From Clostridium gelidum (GTDB lineage Bacteria > Bacillota > Clostridia > Clostridiales > Clostridiaceae): 64,000 nt of DNA. Below, piece after piece: positions 9,025 through 16,832 of this stretch. Positions within the stretch are counted from its first letter, which is position 1. Every line of letters begins with the position of its first letter. Where the stretch lies: assembly GCF_019977655.1 (NCBI RefSeq), contig NZ_AP024849.1, positions 629,001 to 693,000 of the forward strand, in the 5' to 3' direction. Below the pieces are notes generated by a model. It was not told the DNA's origin. It saw nothing but the letters and a program-made list of their open reading frames with translations, and did not search any database. The translations under genes were made by a program, and so were the position numbers.

Positions 9025-9119
9025 TTTTTAAAGAGATAATATTGAAATAAATATTCTACAGAATAGAATGTTTATTCTGAACAATATTACTATATATATT
9101 CTTCAGAATATGAACATAT

Positions 9120-9250
9120 AAAAAAGGCACTAAGTGAAATCAAGAACTTTTACACATATAAAAAAAGCATGCACTTATGAAAAAAGCGCGGAGCGCAATT
9201 AACAACTTATTAAGTATAACCAAGAACTTAACACTTATAAAATAAGTGTT
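9120..9250 (+). repeat. Short degenerate repeats before rpiB
   Basis: The motifs AAGAACTT, CACTTATAA and GCGCAATTAA recur several times within 130 bases. The core AGCGCAATTAA(C/G)AACTT also occurs at about 26570, after spoIID. I see no gene here. It looks like part of a species-specific dispersed repeat. Confidence 0.5.
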
Positions 9251-9284
9251 AATACTAAATTATAATTCGGAGGAGGATTTAATT

Positions 9285-9734
9285 ATGAAAATTGCAATTG
9301 GATGCGATCATGGTGGATTTGAATTAAAAAATGAAATTATTAAATTTTTAGAAAATGAAAAGTATGAAGTAAAAGATTTTGGTACATATTCAACTGGTTC
9401 TTGCGATTATCCTGATGTCGCACTGCCAGTAGCAGAAGCTGTTGTATCAAAAGAATATGAGATTGGTATATTAATTTGTGGTACTGGAATAGGAATTGGT
9501 ATTGCAGCTAATAAGGTTCCGGGGATTAGAGCAGCGCTATGTTCAGACACGTTTAGTGCACATGCAACTAGAGAACATAATAATGCAAACATATTAACTA
9601 TGGGGCAAAGAGTTGTTGGTACTGGGCTTGCTTTAGATATAGTAAAAACTTTTATAACATCAAAATTTGAAGGTGATAGACACCAAAATAGAATAGATAA
9701 GATTTCAGGAATTGAAAAGAAATACAATAAGTGA
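9285..9734 (+). CDS. rpiB: Ribose-5-phosphate isomerase B
   Basis: The enzyme interconverts ribose 5-phosphate and ribulose 5-phosphate in the pentose phosphate pathway. It has 149 residues, normal for the RpiB/LacAB family: KIAIGCDHGGFELK at the N-terminus with the catalytic Asp-His, the loop ILICGTGIGIGIAANK with the active-site Cys, and HNNANILTMGQR. The ATG at 9285 follows GGAGGAGG at the right distance. Upp and the dCMP deaminase lie downstream, giving a small nucleotide-metabolism group. Confidence 0.96.
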   Translation: MKIAIGCDHGGFELKNEIIKFLENEKYEVKDFGTYSTGSCDYPDVALPVAEAVVSKEYEIGILICGTGIGIGIAANKVPGIRAALCSDTFSAHATREHNNANILTMGQRVVGTGLALDIVKTFITSKFEGDRHQNRIDKISGIEKKYNK

Positions 9735-9818
9735 TTTTAAAACATAAAAGCATAAGTTGGGACCTTAAGAAATTATATAGGGCTATAAATATATAAAGTG
9801 AAATTTGGAGGAATAATA

Positions 9819-10448
9819 ATGAGTAAAGTTATAGAAATAAGTCACCCACTAATATTACATAAATTGGCGTTTTTAAGAGATGAGAAAACAGGTTCGAAGG
9901 ATTTTAGAAAATTAGTAGAAGAAATTTCTATGTTAATGGCTTATGAAGTAACAAGAAATTTAAATATGGAAGAAGTTGAAGTAAAGACTCCAGTAGCCTT
10001 AACAAAATGTAAAATGCTTGCAGGTAAAAAGATGGCAGTAGTTCCTATTTTAAGAGCTGGTCTTGGAATGGTTGACGGAGTACTTAATTTAATTCCAGCA
10101 GCTAAGGTTGGACATATTGGATTATATAGAGATGAAAAAACACTTCAACCAGTAGAATACTTCTGTAAATTACCACAAGATATTGCAGACAGGGATATAA
10201 TAGTTGTTGATCCAATGCTTGCAACGGGTGGATCATCAATAGATGCTTTAACTATGCTAAAAAATAGAGGCGCAAAAAGTTTGAAATTAATGTGTTTAGT
10301 AGGAGCACCAGAAGGAATAGAAGCTGTACAAAAAGCTCATGATGATGTTGATATCTATCTAGCTGCCATAGATGAAAAGCTAAATGAACATGGATATATA
10401 GTACCAGGTCTTGGTGATGCTGGAGATAGATTATTTGGAACTAAATAG
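9819..10448 (+). CDS. upp: Uracil phosphoribosyltransferase
   Basis: The enzyme makes UMP from uracil and PRPP in pyrimidine salvage. It has 209 residues. Diagnostic motifs are ISHPLILHKLAFLRD at the start, VPILRAGLGMVDG, the PRPP loop DPMLATGGSS and the C-terminal PGLGDAGDR. The ATG at 9819 follows TTGGAGGA. No PyrR-type leader is visible upstream. Confidence 0.97.
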   Translation: MSKVIEISHPLILHKLAFLRDEKTGSKDFRKLVEEISMLMAYEVTRNLNMEEVEVKTPVALTKCKMLAGKKMAVVPILRAGLGMVDGVLNLIPAAKVGHIGLYRDEKTLQPVEYFCKLPQDIADRDIIVVDPMLATGGSSIDALTMLKNRGAKSLKLMCLVGAPEGIEAVQKAHDDVDIYLAAIDEKLNEHGYIVPGLGDAGDRLFGTK

Positions 10449-10575
10449 GATAATGATTAAGAGTGAATAATGAACGATGAATGATTAAGGAAGAAAAGCC
10501 TACGGTTTTTCATAAAAAGTAATTGTAATTTCAACCTTAACCATTCATTATTCATCATTAATTATTAGTTAATTT
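10449..10575 (+). repeat. Imperfect inverted repeat, MITE-like
   Basis: The left arm (about 10449-10491: GTGAATAATGAACGATGAAT, then GATTAAGG) is an imperfect inverted copy of the right arm (about 10536-10571: CCTTAACCATTCATTATTCA, then TCATTAATTATTA). Similar TTAACT-rich strings recur in the tRNA spacers and around 41.06 kb. It carries no coding potential. Confidence 0.6.
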
Positions 10576-10589
10576 GGGGGAATATGAAA

Positions 10590-11084
10590 ATGGATAGACG
10601 TGATAAACAAAACTATTATTTAGATATTGCAGAAACAGTTTTAGAACGAGGAACTTGTTTAAGGAGAAACTATGGTTCAATAATAGTAAAAAATGATGAA
10701 ATAATTTCTACAGGATATACAGGAGCGCCTAGAGGTAGAAAAAATTGCATAGATTTAAACAGCTGTATAAGAGAAAAACTTCAAGTTCCAAGAGGAACAC
10801 AATATGAGCTTTGCAGAAGTGTACATAGCGAAGCTAATGCAATAATAAGTGCTCCAAGAAAAGACATGATTGGTGCTATATTATATTTAGTTGGAAAAGA
10901 TGTAAAAACAAAAGAATATGTTATGGATGCTAATTCTTGTTCAATGTGTAAGCGATTAATTATAAATGCAGGTATTTCCTATGTAATTATAAGAGTTTCA
11001 AAAGAAGAACATAGGGAAATAAATGTAGATTCATGGATAGAAGATGATGATTCACTTAGAATTATGAAGGATGCAGGATACTAA
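10590..11084 (+). CDS. Deoxycytidylate deaminase, ComEB type
   Basis: This zinc enzyme deaminates dCMP to dUMP, feeding dTTP synthesis. The zinc site is seen in SVHSEANAIISAP (His and the catalytic Glu) and SCSMCKRLIINAG (two Cys). The length of about 164 residues fits the family. Two starts are possible: the ATG at 10590 is 9 bases from GGGGG and is preferred over the ATG at 10584, which is only 3 bases away. It follows upp and so belongs to the pyrimidine group. Confidence 0.92.
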   Translation: MDRRDKQNYYLDIAETVLERGTCLRRNYGSIIVKNDEIISTGYTGAPRGRKNCIDLNSCIREKLQVPRGTQYELCRSVHSEANAIISAPRKDMIGAILYLVGKDVKTKEYVMDANSCSMCKRLIINAGISYVIIRVSKEEHREINVDSWIEDDDSLRIMKDAGY

Positions 11085-11216
11085 TCTATAATTGAAGCAT
11101 GCATGTTGGTTTGATTTTTATAATTTAAAGTTAATATTAACAATGTGTTTGATTGATGAAGTCTGTATAAATAAGTAAATTAAAATCATTATATATTATA
11201 AGTAGGAGGGTGTAAA

Positions 11217-12365
11217 TTGAATAAAAAGAAGATTATCACTATTTTTGGAACTAGACCAGAAGCTATAAAAATGGCACCATTAATAAAAGAATTAGAAAAA
11301 AGAGAAGAGATTGAATCAAAAGTTTGTGTAACAGCTCAGCATAGAGAAATGTTAGATCAAGTTTTAGATTTGTTTGATATTAAACCAGATTATGATTTAA
11401 ATATAATGCAAACAAAGCAAACATTAACAGGTATTACAAATAGGGTTTTAGAGGGATTAGAAGAAGTATTTATAGAAGAAAAACCAGATATGATATTGGT
11501 ACATGGAGATACAACAACTACATTTGCTGGTTCATTAGCTGCATTTTATCAACAAATTAAGGTTGGTCATGTAGAAGCAGGCCTTAGAACTTTCAATAAA
11601 TATTTCCCATTTCCGGAAGAGATGAATAGAAAGCTAACAGGTAGTTTAGCAGATTTACACTTTGCACCAACTAAGGGTTCGAAAGAAAATTTACTAAGAG
11701 AAGGAATAAAGGAAAATGATATATATATTACAGGAAATACTGTAATTGATGCTATGAAGCATACTGTTGAAGAGGATTATATATTTGAAAGCGATGAGTT
11801 GAATAATATTGATTTCAGCAAAAAGGTAATAATGATTACTGCTCATAGAAGAGAAAATTGGGGCGAGGGAATTCAAAATATTTGTATAGCATTAAATAAG
11901 ATAGTGGAAGAAAATAGTGATGTAGAGTTAGTGTATTTAGTTCATTTGAATCCTGTTGTCAAAGATGTAGTATTTGAAAGACTTGGAGGAAAGGATAGAA
12001 TCCATTTATTATCTCCTTTAGATACTAAAGAAACTCATAATTTAATGAATAAATCATATATGGTAATGACAGATTCAGGTGGATTGCAAGAAGAAGCTCC
12101 ACATTTGGGAAAACCAGTATTAGTACTTAGAGATGTTACAGAAAGACCGGAAGCAGTTGAAGCTGGAACTGTTAAATTAGTTGGAACGGATATAAATCAA
12201 ATAGTAAATGAAGCAAATGAACTTATAAGAAATCCAGAAGCATATTTAAAAATGAGTAAGTCTATTAATCCGTATGGTGACGGAATAGCTTCTAAAAGGA
12301 TAGTGGAATCTATATTAAGATATTTTGATTTAAGTTCAAGAGAAGTAGAAGAATTTAAAAGATAG
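11217..12365 (+). CDS. wecB: UDP-N-acetylglucosamine 2-epimerase (non-hydrolysing)
   Basis: The enzyme converts UDP-GlcNAc to UDP-ManNAc, used for teichoic acid linkage units or surface polysaccharides. Family motifs are IFGTRPEAIKMAPLI, VHGDTTTTFAGS, HVEAGLRTFN, PEEMNRKLTG, TAHRRENWG and DSGGLQEEAP. It has 382 residues, the usual size. The start is TTG at 11217 with AGGAGGG upstream. No polysaccharide genes are adjacent; this place between the dCMP deaminase gene and thl is typical of clostridia. Confidence 0.96.
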   Translation: MNKKKIITIFGTRPEAIKMAPLIKELEKREEIESKVCVTAQHREMLDQVLDLFDIKPDYDLNIMQTKQTLTGITNRVLEGLEEVFIEEKPDMILVHGDTTTTFAGSLAAFYQQIKVGHVEAGLRTFNKYFPFPEEMNRKLTGSLADLHFAPTKGSKENLLREGIKENDIYITGNTVIDAMKHTVEEDYIFESDELNNIDFSKKVIMITAHRRENWGEGIQNICIALNKIVEENSDVELVYLVHLNPVVKDVVFERLGGKDRIHLLSPLDTKETHNLMNKSYMVMTDSGGLQEEAPHLGKPVLVLRDVTERPEAVEAGTVKLVGTDINQIVNEANELIRNPEAYLKMSKSINPYGDGIASKRIVESILRYFDLSSREVEEFKR

Positions 12366-12393
12366 AGTTTGTTTAAAATTTAACAATTAACTC

Positions 12394-12421
12394 TTGATAA
12401 AAGAAATAATAATGTTATAAT
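12394..12421 (+). promoter_or_regulatory. thl promoter
   Basis: TTGATA (12394-12399) and TATAAT (12416-12421) are separated by 16 bases. The surrounding string resembles the well-known strong thl promoter of solventogenic clostridia (TTGATAAAA...TATAATTAAG). Confidence 0.8.
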
Positions 12422-12427
12422 TAAGTC

Positions 12428-12445
12428 ATGTTAATAGTTTAACGA
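12428..12445 (+). promoter_or_regulatory. Probable Rex operator in the thl leader
   Basis: ATGTTAATAGTTTAACGA matches the Rex half-sites TTGTTAA and TTAACAA with a 4-base centre and two end mismatches. It lies just after the -10 box, where the NADH-sensing repressor Rex would block transcription. Rex control of thl is known in related clostridia. Confidence 0.6.
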
Positions 12446-12485
12446 ATGTTAATAAAATAATTTATAAGATTTTAGGAGGTCAAAC

Positions 12486-13667
12486 ATGAGAGACGTAGTT
12501 ATTGTAAGTGCAGTAAGAACAGCAGTAGGCAGTTTTGGCGGGTCACTTAAAGATGTATCAGCAGTAGATTTAGGAGCTTTAGTAATTAAAGAAGCAGTAA
12601 AAAGAGCTGGTGTTAAACCGGAATTAGTTGAAGAAGTTATTATGGGAAATGTAATTCAAGCAGGACTTGGACAAAATACAGCTAGACAAGCAACTATTAA
12701 ATCAGGATTGCCACAAGAAGTTTCAGCTATGACAATAAATAAAGTATGTGGGTCAGGACTTAGAGCAGTTAGTTTAGCAGCTCAAATGATTAAAGCTGGA
12801 GATGCAGATGTTATTGTTGCAGGTGGTATGGAAAGTATGTCACAAGCTCCGTATGTATTAAAAAGTGCTAGATGGGGACAAAGAATGGGCGATGGCAAAA
12901 TGGTCGACACAATGATAAATGATGCATTGTGGGATTCTTTTAATAACTATCATATGGGTAACACAGCTGAAAATATAGCTAAACAATGGGGATTAACAAG
13001 ACAAGAACAAGATGAATTTGCAGCATCATCACAACAAAAGGCTGAAGCAGCAGTTACATCAGGAAGATTCAAAGACGAAATAGTTCCAGTTGTTATTCCA
13101 CAAAGAAAAGGAGAACCAAAAGTATTTGATACAGATGAGTTCCCAAGATTTGGATCAACAGCAGAAACTTTAGGAAAATTAAAGCCAGCTTTTATTAAAG
13201 ATGGTACAGTAACAGCAGGTAATGCTTCAGGAATTAATGACGGAGCAGCAGCATTTGTTGTTATGAGTGCAGAAAAAGCAGCGGAACTAGGACTTAAACC
13301 ATTAGTTAAGATCCTTTCTTATGGATCAAAGGGATTAGATCCAGCTATAATGGGATATGGACCATTCCATGCAACTAAGAAAGCTTTAGAAAAAGCTAAC
13401 ATAACAGTAGATGATTTAGACTTAATTGAAGCTAATGAAGCTTTTGCAGCTCAAAGTTTAGCAGTTGCTAAAGATTTAAAGTTTGATATGTCAAAAGTAA
13501 ACGTAAATGGTGGAGCTATTGCTTTAGGGCATCCAGTTGGAGCATCAGGAGCAAGAATTTTAGTTACTCTTCTTCATGAAATGGAAAAGAGAGATGCTAA
13601 AAAAGGACTTGCAACACTTTGTATAGGTGGAGGAATGGGAACAGCTATTATAGTTGAAAGAGTTTAA
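12486..13667 (+). CDS. thlA: Acetyl-CoA acetyltransferase (thiolase)
   Basis: The enzyme condenses two acetyl-CoA to acetoacetyl-CoA, the first committed step toward butyrate, butanol and acetone. It has 393 residues with the nucleophilic Cys88 (INKVCGSGLRAV), EANEAFAAQ, the catalytic His in GHPVGASGAR, and the second active-site Cys in LCIGGGMGTA. AGGAGG stands before the ATG. It is a single-gene unit with its own promoter, probable Rex site and strong terminator, which fits high, redox-controlled expression. Confidence 0.97.
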   Translation: MRDVVIVSAVRTAVGSFGGSLKDVSAVDLGALVIKEAVKRAGVKPELVEEVIMGNVIQAGLGQNTARQATIKSGLPQEVSAMTINKVCGSGLRAVSLAAQMIKAGDADVIVAGGMESMSQAPYVLKSARWGQRMGDGKMVDTMINDALWDSFNNYHMGNTAENIAKQWGLTRQEQDEFAASSQQKAEAAVTSGRFKDEIVPVVIPQRKGEPKVFDTDEFPRFGSTAETLGKLKPAFIKDGTVTAGNASGINDGAAAFVVMSAEKAAELGLKPLVKILSYGSKGLDPAIMGYGPFHATKKALEKANITVDDLDLIEANEAFAAQSLAVAKDLKFDMSKVNVNGGAIALGHPVGASGARILVTLLHEMEKRDAKKGLATLCIGGGMGTAIIVERV

Positions 13668-13689
13668 TAGACGTTTGCATTTTATTGTG

Positions 13690-13730
13690 AAAAAGGTTAC
13701 TATGATATTAATCATAGGAACCTTTTTTTT
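13690..13730 (+). terminator. Terminator of thlA
   Basis: The stem AAAGGTT.CTATGAT / ATCATAG.AACCTTT is followed by eight or more T residues. Confidence 0.95.
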
Positions 13731-14439
13731 ATTGATTTCAAATTTATACACAGATAAGTATAAAGTTATAAAGTTTATAAAGAAAGCAAATATACATGCA
13801 TATTTAAATAGAAACAGGTTGGTCTGAAAAATAGAATTGATTGTAGAAATTTAAGGTATCGATTAACTATATTCAATATTATAATAGCACTTAGGTAACA
13901 CTATGATTTTCAATAAACCCTATAAAAATGAAATATTAAAAAACAATAAAAATCACAAGGCGTTTTGATTACTTTGTAACATAGTCCGGATAAGGACTTA
14001 ACGTTAAGAATATTGATATTATATAGTGATTATATGCTTATAAAAAAATAAATATTGAATAAGAACTAATTTATATATTCACTAATACAAAAAAGATAAG
14101 AGTGAACAGATTGTTATAAAAAACAAAAAGTAGAAGTATTTATCTCAAAATTATAGTATTATTAAAATCCTATGGTAATTAATGTAATGAAAATGTTAAC
14201 ATGAATAAAATAAACTTTATTCATGTTTCGAAATATTCAGAAAAATGAATGGTGATAAAATTTATTATTCAAAAATCAAGAAAAATGGAGATATACCTTA
14301 TATTAACTGAGTATTTAGTAGTATAAGGCGTATAAATTCATTTAAAACGAAAAAATAGCGAATTTTACCTTAAAATAGTATTTTATTAAAGATAAAGATA
14401 AAGATATAATAACTCATATTGAAGGTAAGGAGGTTAGAC
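13731..14439 (+). other. Gene-free 700-bp region upstream of the ATPase operon
   Basis: I see no plausible gene on either strand. The region is very AT-rich. It holds a short hairpin AGTCC / GGACT near 13983, followed by the palindrome TTAACGTTAA. A TATAAT at 14405-14410 lies 30 bases before atpI, with only a weak TTTATT at -35. A long 5' leader or several promoters for the atp operon are possible. Confidence 0.5.
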
Positions 14440-14808
14440 ATGAATAAAGAGATGAATAAGTTACTTCTACATATGGTACAATATGATTTAGTAAGTGGAT
14501 TATTTATATCTTTAGTTATAGGAATAATTTCTACTTTCATGAATGCAGGAAGTTATTTAGCAGGTATAAGTGTAGCAACAATAAATTTTTTTGTTAGTGG
14601 ATATGTTATTTCAAAGTATCTAGGACAAAACAAAAAACAATTGTTTATTATTGCATGTTATTTTTTAAGGATGGGATTTATAATAATTAGTATAATACCT
14701 TTCGTAAAAAATACAAATCGTATAGTATTTTATGTCATAGGATTTATTACACACTACATAATAATGCTTATAGTTTTTGGCATAAAAAATAGGAAAGGAA
14801 GTGTTTAG
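14440..14808 (+). CDS. atpI: ATP synthase protein I
   Basis: AtpI is a small membrane protein encoded first in many atp operons; it is thought to help c-ring assembly. The 122 residues contain four hydrophobic segments (LVSGLFISLVIGIIS, YLAGISVATINFFVSG, LFIIACYFLRMGFIII, FYVIGFITHYIIMLIVFG) and a charged C-terminus. The ATG at 14440 follows AAGGAGG. Its stop overlaps or abuts the start of atpB. Confidence 0.85.
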   Translation: MNKEMNKLLLHMVQYDLVSGLFISLVIGIISTFMNAGSYLAGISVATINFFVSGYVISKYLGQNKKQLFIIACYFLRMGFIIISIIPFVKNTNRIVFYVIGFITHYIIMLIVFGIKNRKGSV

Positions 14809-14809
14809 G

Positions 14810-15490
14810 TTGGAGCCCATTTTACCTATATTTTCTAAAGACATTGGTAGCTTTACATTTAATCTTACAACAAGCATAGTAATAGAATGGATTGTTATTT
14901 TGATTTTAGGGATAGGTGCTTTTCTATTAACAAAAAATCTAAAGTTAAAACCTAGTAAAACACAATCAGCTTTAGAAAAAATTTATCAATCTATACGTGA
15001 CCTCGTAGTGAATATTATGGGGGAAGAGTATGAATCATTTTTACCTTACATAGGAACGCTAATGATTTATTTACTAATTTTAAATTTTACTGGATTAATA
15101 GGTATTGAACCACCTACAGCAGATTTAAGCGTAACCGTATCATTTGCAATAGTTACTTTCTTAGTTGTGAATCTAAATGCTATTAAGAGAAATGGACTTT
15201 TGGGATATGGAAAGGGATTAGTGCATCCATTTGCATTTATGCTACCAATTAATATAATGGAGAGATTTGTACTTCTAGTATCATTATCACTTCGGCTTTT
15301 TGGTAACATGGTTGCAGCAGTAGTACTAGTGAAATTAGTATATTCAGCACTAGGGTCAATGGGAATGCTTGCTCAATTTGGTTCGCCAATATTTGTACAT
15401 CTATATTTTGATTTGTTTGATGGAGCAATTCAAATGATAGTCTTTGCAATGCTGACTATGATCAATATTAAAGTAATAGGAGAACACTAA
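14810..15490 (+). CDS. atpB: ATP synthase F0 subunit a
   Basis: Subunit a forms the proton half-channels against the c-ring. It is a multi-span protein. The conserved Arg lies in the segment LLVSLSLRLFGNMVAAVV, and the last helix is FDGAIQMIVFAMLTMINI. I prefer the TTG at 14810 (MEPILPIF), 10 bases from AGGAAAGGA. A GTG at 14801 would overlap atpI by 8 bases and is closer to that site. At about 226 residues the length is normal. Confidence 0.95.
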   Translation: MEPILPIFSKDIGSFTFNLTTSIVIEWIVILILGIGAFLLTKNLKLKPSKTQSALEKIYQSIRDLVVNIMGEEYESFLPYIGTLMIYLLILNFTGLIGIEPPTADLSVTVSFAIVTFLVVNLNAIKRNGLLGYGKGLVHPFAFMLPINIMERFVLLVSLSLRLFGNMVAAVVLVKLVYSALGSMGMLAQFGSPIFVHLYFDLFDGAIQMIVFAMLTMINIKVIGEH

Positions 15491-15532
15491 AAATTAGACT
15501 AGGTTAATTATTATTTTGAGGAGGAATTATTA

Positions 15533-15748
15533 ATGAATTTATCAGTTCTAGCAGCTGGAATAGCTGTATTATCAGGAATTGGAGCAGGAATAGGTATTGG
15601 AATAGCGACAGGAAAGGCAGCAGAAGCTGTTGGTAGACAACCAGAAGCATCTGGAAAAATTCAAACTATGTTAATCTTAGGAGCAGCACTTTCAGAAGCA
15701 ACAGCAATTTACGGGTTAATCATAGCATTAATAGCAATAACTAAATAA
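15533..15748 (+). CDS. atpE: ATP synthase F0 subunit c
   Basis: This 71-residue hairpin of two helices forms the rotor ring. The ion-binding carboxylate is Glu55 in GAALSEATAIYG. The glycine-rich helix 1 reads GIGAGIGIGIATGKA. At the positions that bind sodium in Ilyobacter-type c subunits (a Gln in helix 1 and Ser/Thr after the Glu), this protein has Ile22 and Ala56, so proton coupling is expected. GGAGGA precedes the ATG. Confidence 0.97.
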   Translation: MNLSVLAAGIAVLSGIGAGIGIGIATGKAAEAVGRQPEASGKIQTMLILGAALSEATAIYGLIIALIAITK

Positions 15749-15801
15749 TAAATTCGCATGAGTTAATTATGTTGACTCCGAAGGGAGGATATAGGTAAAA
15801 A

Positions 15802-16281
15802 ATGGATATAGAGAAATCGACGCTAATAATGAATTGGGTCAACTTTGGTATTATAATTCTGATTATGAAATATTTCTTTTGGGATAAGCTAAAAGGAATA
15901 ATTGCAGAAAGACAAAATTATGTAGATGCTAAGTTATCCAAGGCAGATGAGGATTCTGAAAAAGCTAGAATGTATTTGCTTAAAAATGAAAGTATATTAC
16001 AATCTGCTAAAGAAGAAGGTAAAAAGATTACTGAAAGACAAAAGCAAAAAGGCGATAAAGTTTATGAAGAAATCATTGATGATGCCAAGAATGAAGCAAT
16101 TTCATTAAAAGAAAGAGCTAAGTTAGAAATTGAAAGAGAAAAAGAAAAAGCTGAATATGAAATCAAAAAGCAAGCAGTATATTTAGCAGTAGAACTTTCA
16201 ATTAAAGCATTAGAACAAAAAATTGATGAAGATACTCATAGAAAACTTATAGGTGATTTTATTGCTAAGGTAGGTATGTAA
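15802..16281 (+). CDS. atpF: ATP synthase F0 subunit b
   Basis: Subunit b is the peripheral stalk. One N-terminal membrane segment (LIMNWVNFGIIILIMKYFFW) is followed by a long charged coiled coil (KADEDSEKARMYLLKNE onward) that binds the delta subunit. It has 159 residues. GGGAGG precedes the ATG, and atpH starts one base after the stop, so translation is probably coupled. Confidence 0.95.
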   Translation: MDIEKSTLIMNWVNFGIIILIMKYFFWDKLKGIIAERQNYVDAKLSKADEDSEKARMYLLKNESILQSAKEEGKKITERQKQKGDKVYEEIIDDAKNEAISLKERAKLEIEREKEKAEYEIKKQAVYLAVELSIKALEQKIDEDTHRKLIGDFIAKVGM

Positions 16282-16282
16282 T

Positions 16283-16822
16283 ATGTATGAATATTTAGAT
16301 AGGCGATATGCCTTAGCTATTTATGAAGTCGCTGAAGAAAAAGGCAAAGTTGATGAATATTTAAAAGATTTAAGAGAAATATGTGATTTGTTTGACAATA
16401 ATAAAGATTTTTATGAGGTGATTAAACATCCTAAAATTAATACAATAAAAAAGAAAGAAATTTTTACTGATTTATTTAAAGGAAGAATTGACGATGAATT
16501 ACTTTCTTTTATGATTATATTAATTGAAAAAAATAGAATACTTTATTTAAAAGAAAAACTGAATGAAATGGAAAAAATTGATCTGGAAAGAAAAAATATT
16601 ATAAAAGGTGTAGTTAAAACTGCTATACCAATTTTACCAGATGAATTAGAAAAATTAAAACTTATTTTTGAAGATAAGTATGATAAGACTATTAGGTTCG
16701 ATACTGAAGTAGACAAAAATCTTTTAGGTGGAGTTTATGTAAAAATTGGAAATGATGTTATTGATGATACTATTAAATCAAAGATAGAAGAAATGAAAGT
16801 TTTAATGCTTAAGAAGGAATAG
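16283..16822 (+). CDS. atpH: ATP synthase F1 subunit delta
   Basis: Delta joins F1 to the b stalk. It has 179 residues. The N-terminal domain starts with DRRYALAIYEVAEEKGKV. The C-terminal region carries the family signature (DKNLLGGVYVKIGNDVIDDT). It begins one base after atpF ends. Confidence 0.95.
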   Translation: MYEYLDRRYALAIYEVAEEKGKVDEYLKDLREICDLFDNNKDFYEVIKHPKINTIKKKEIFTDLFKGRIDDELLSFMIILIEKNRILYLKEKLNEMEKIDLERKNIIKGVVKTAIPILPDELEKLKLIFEDKYDKTIRFDTEVDKNLLGGVYVKIGNDVIDDTIKSKIEEMKVLMLKKE

Positions 16823-16832
16823 AGGTGAATCC

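Noticed and set aside
9120..9250. CRISPR array before rpiB
   Set aside because: The repeated strings are short, irregularly spaced and degenerate, with no constant-length spacers; no cas genes are present.
9407..9727. Minus-strand 106-codon frame inside rpiB
   Set aside because: It is the antisense shadow of rpiB with low-complexity residues and no start signal.
15533..15748. Sodium-type ATP synthase c subunit
   Set aside because: The positions that ligate sodium are Ile22 and Ala56, so the set of residues for sodium binding is not complete.
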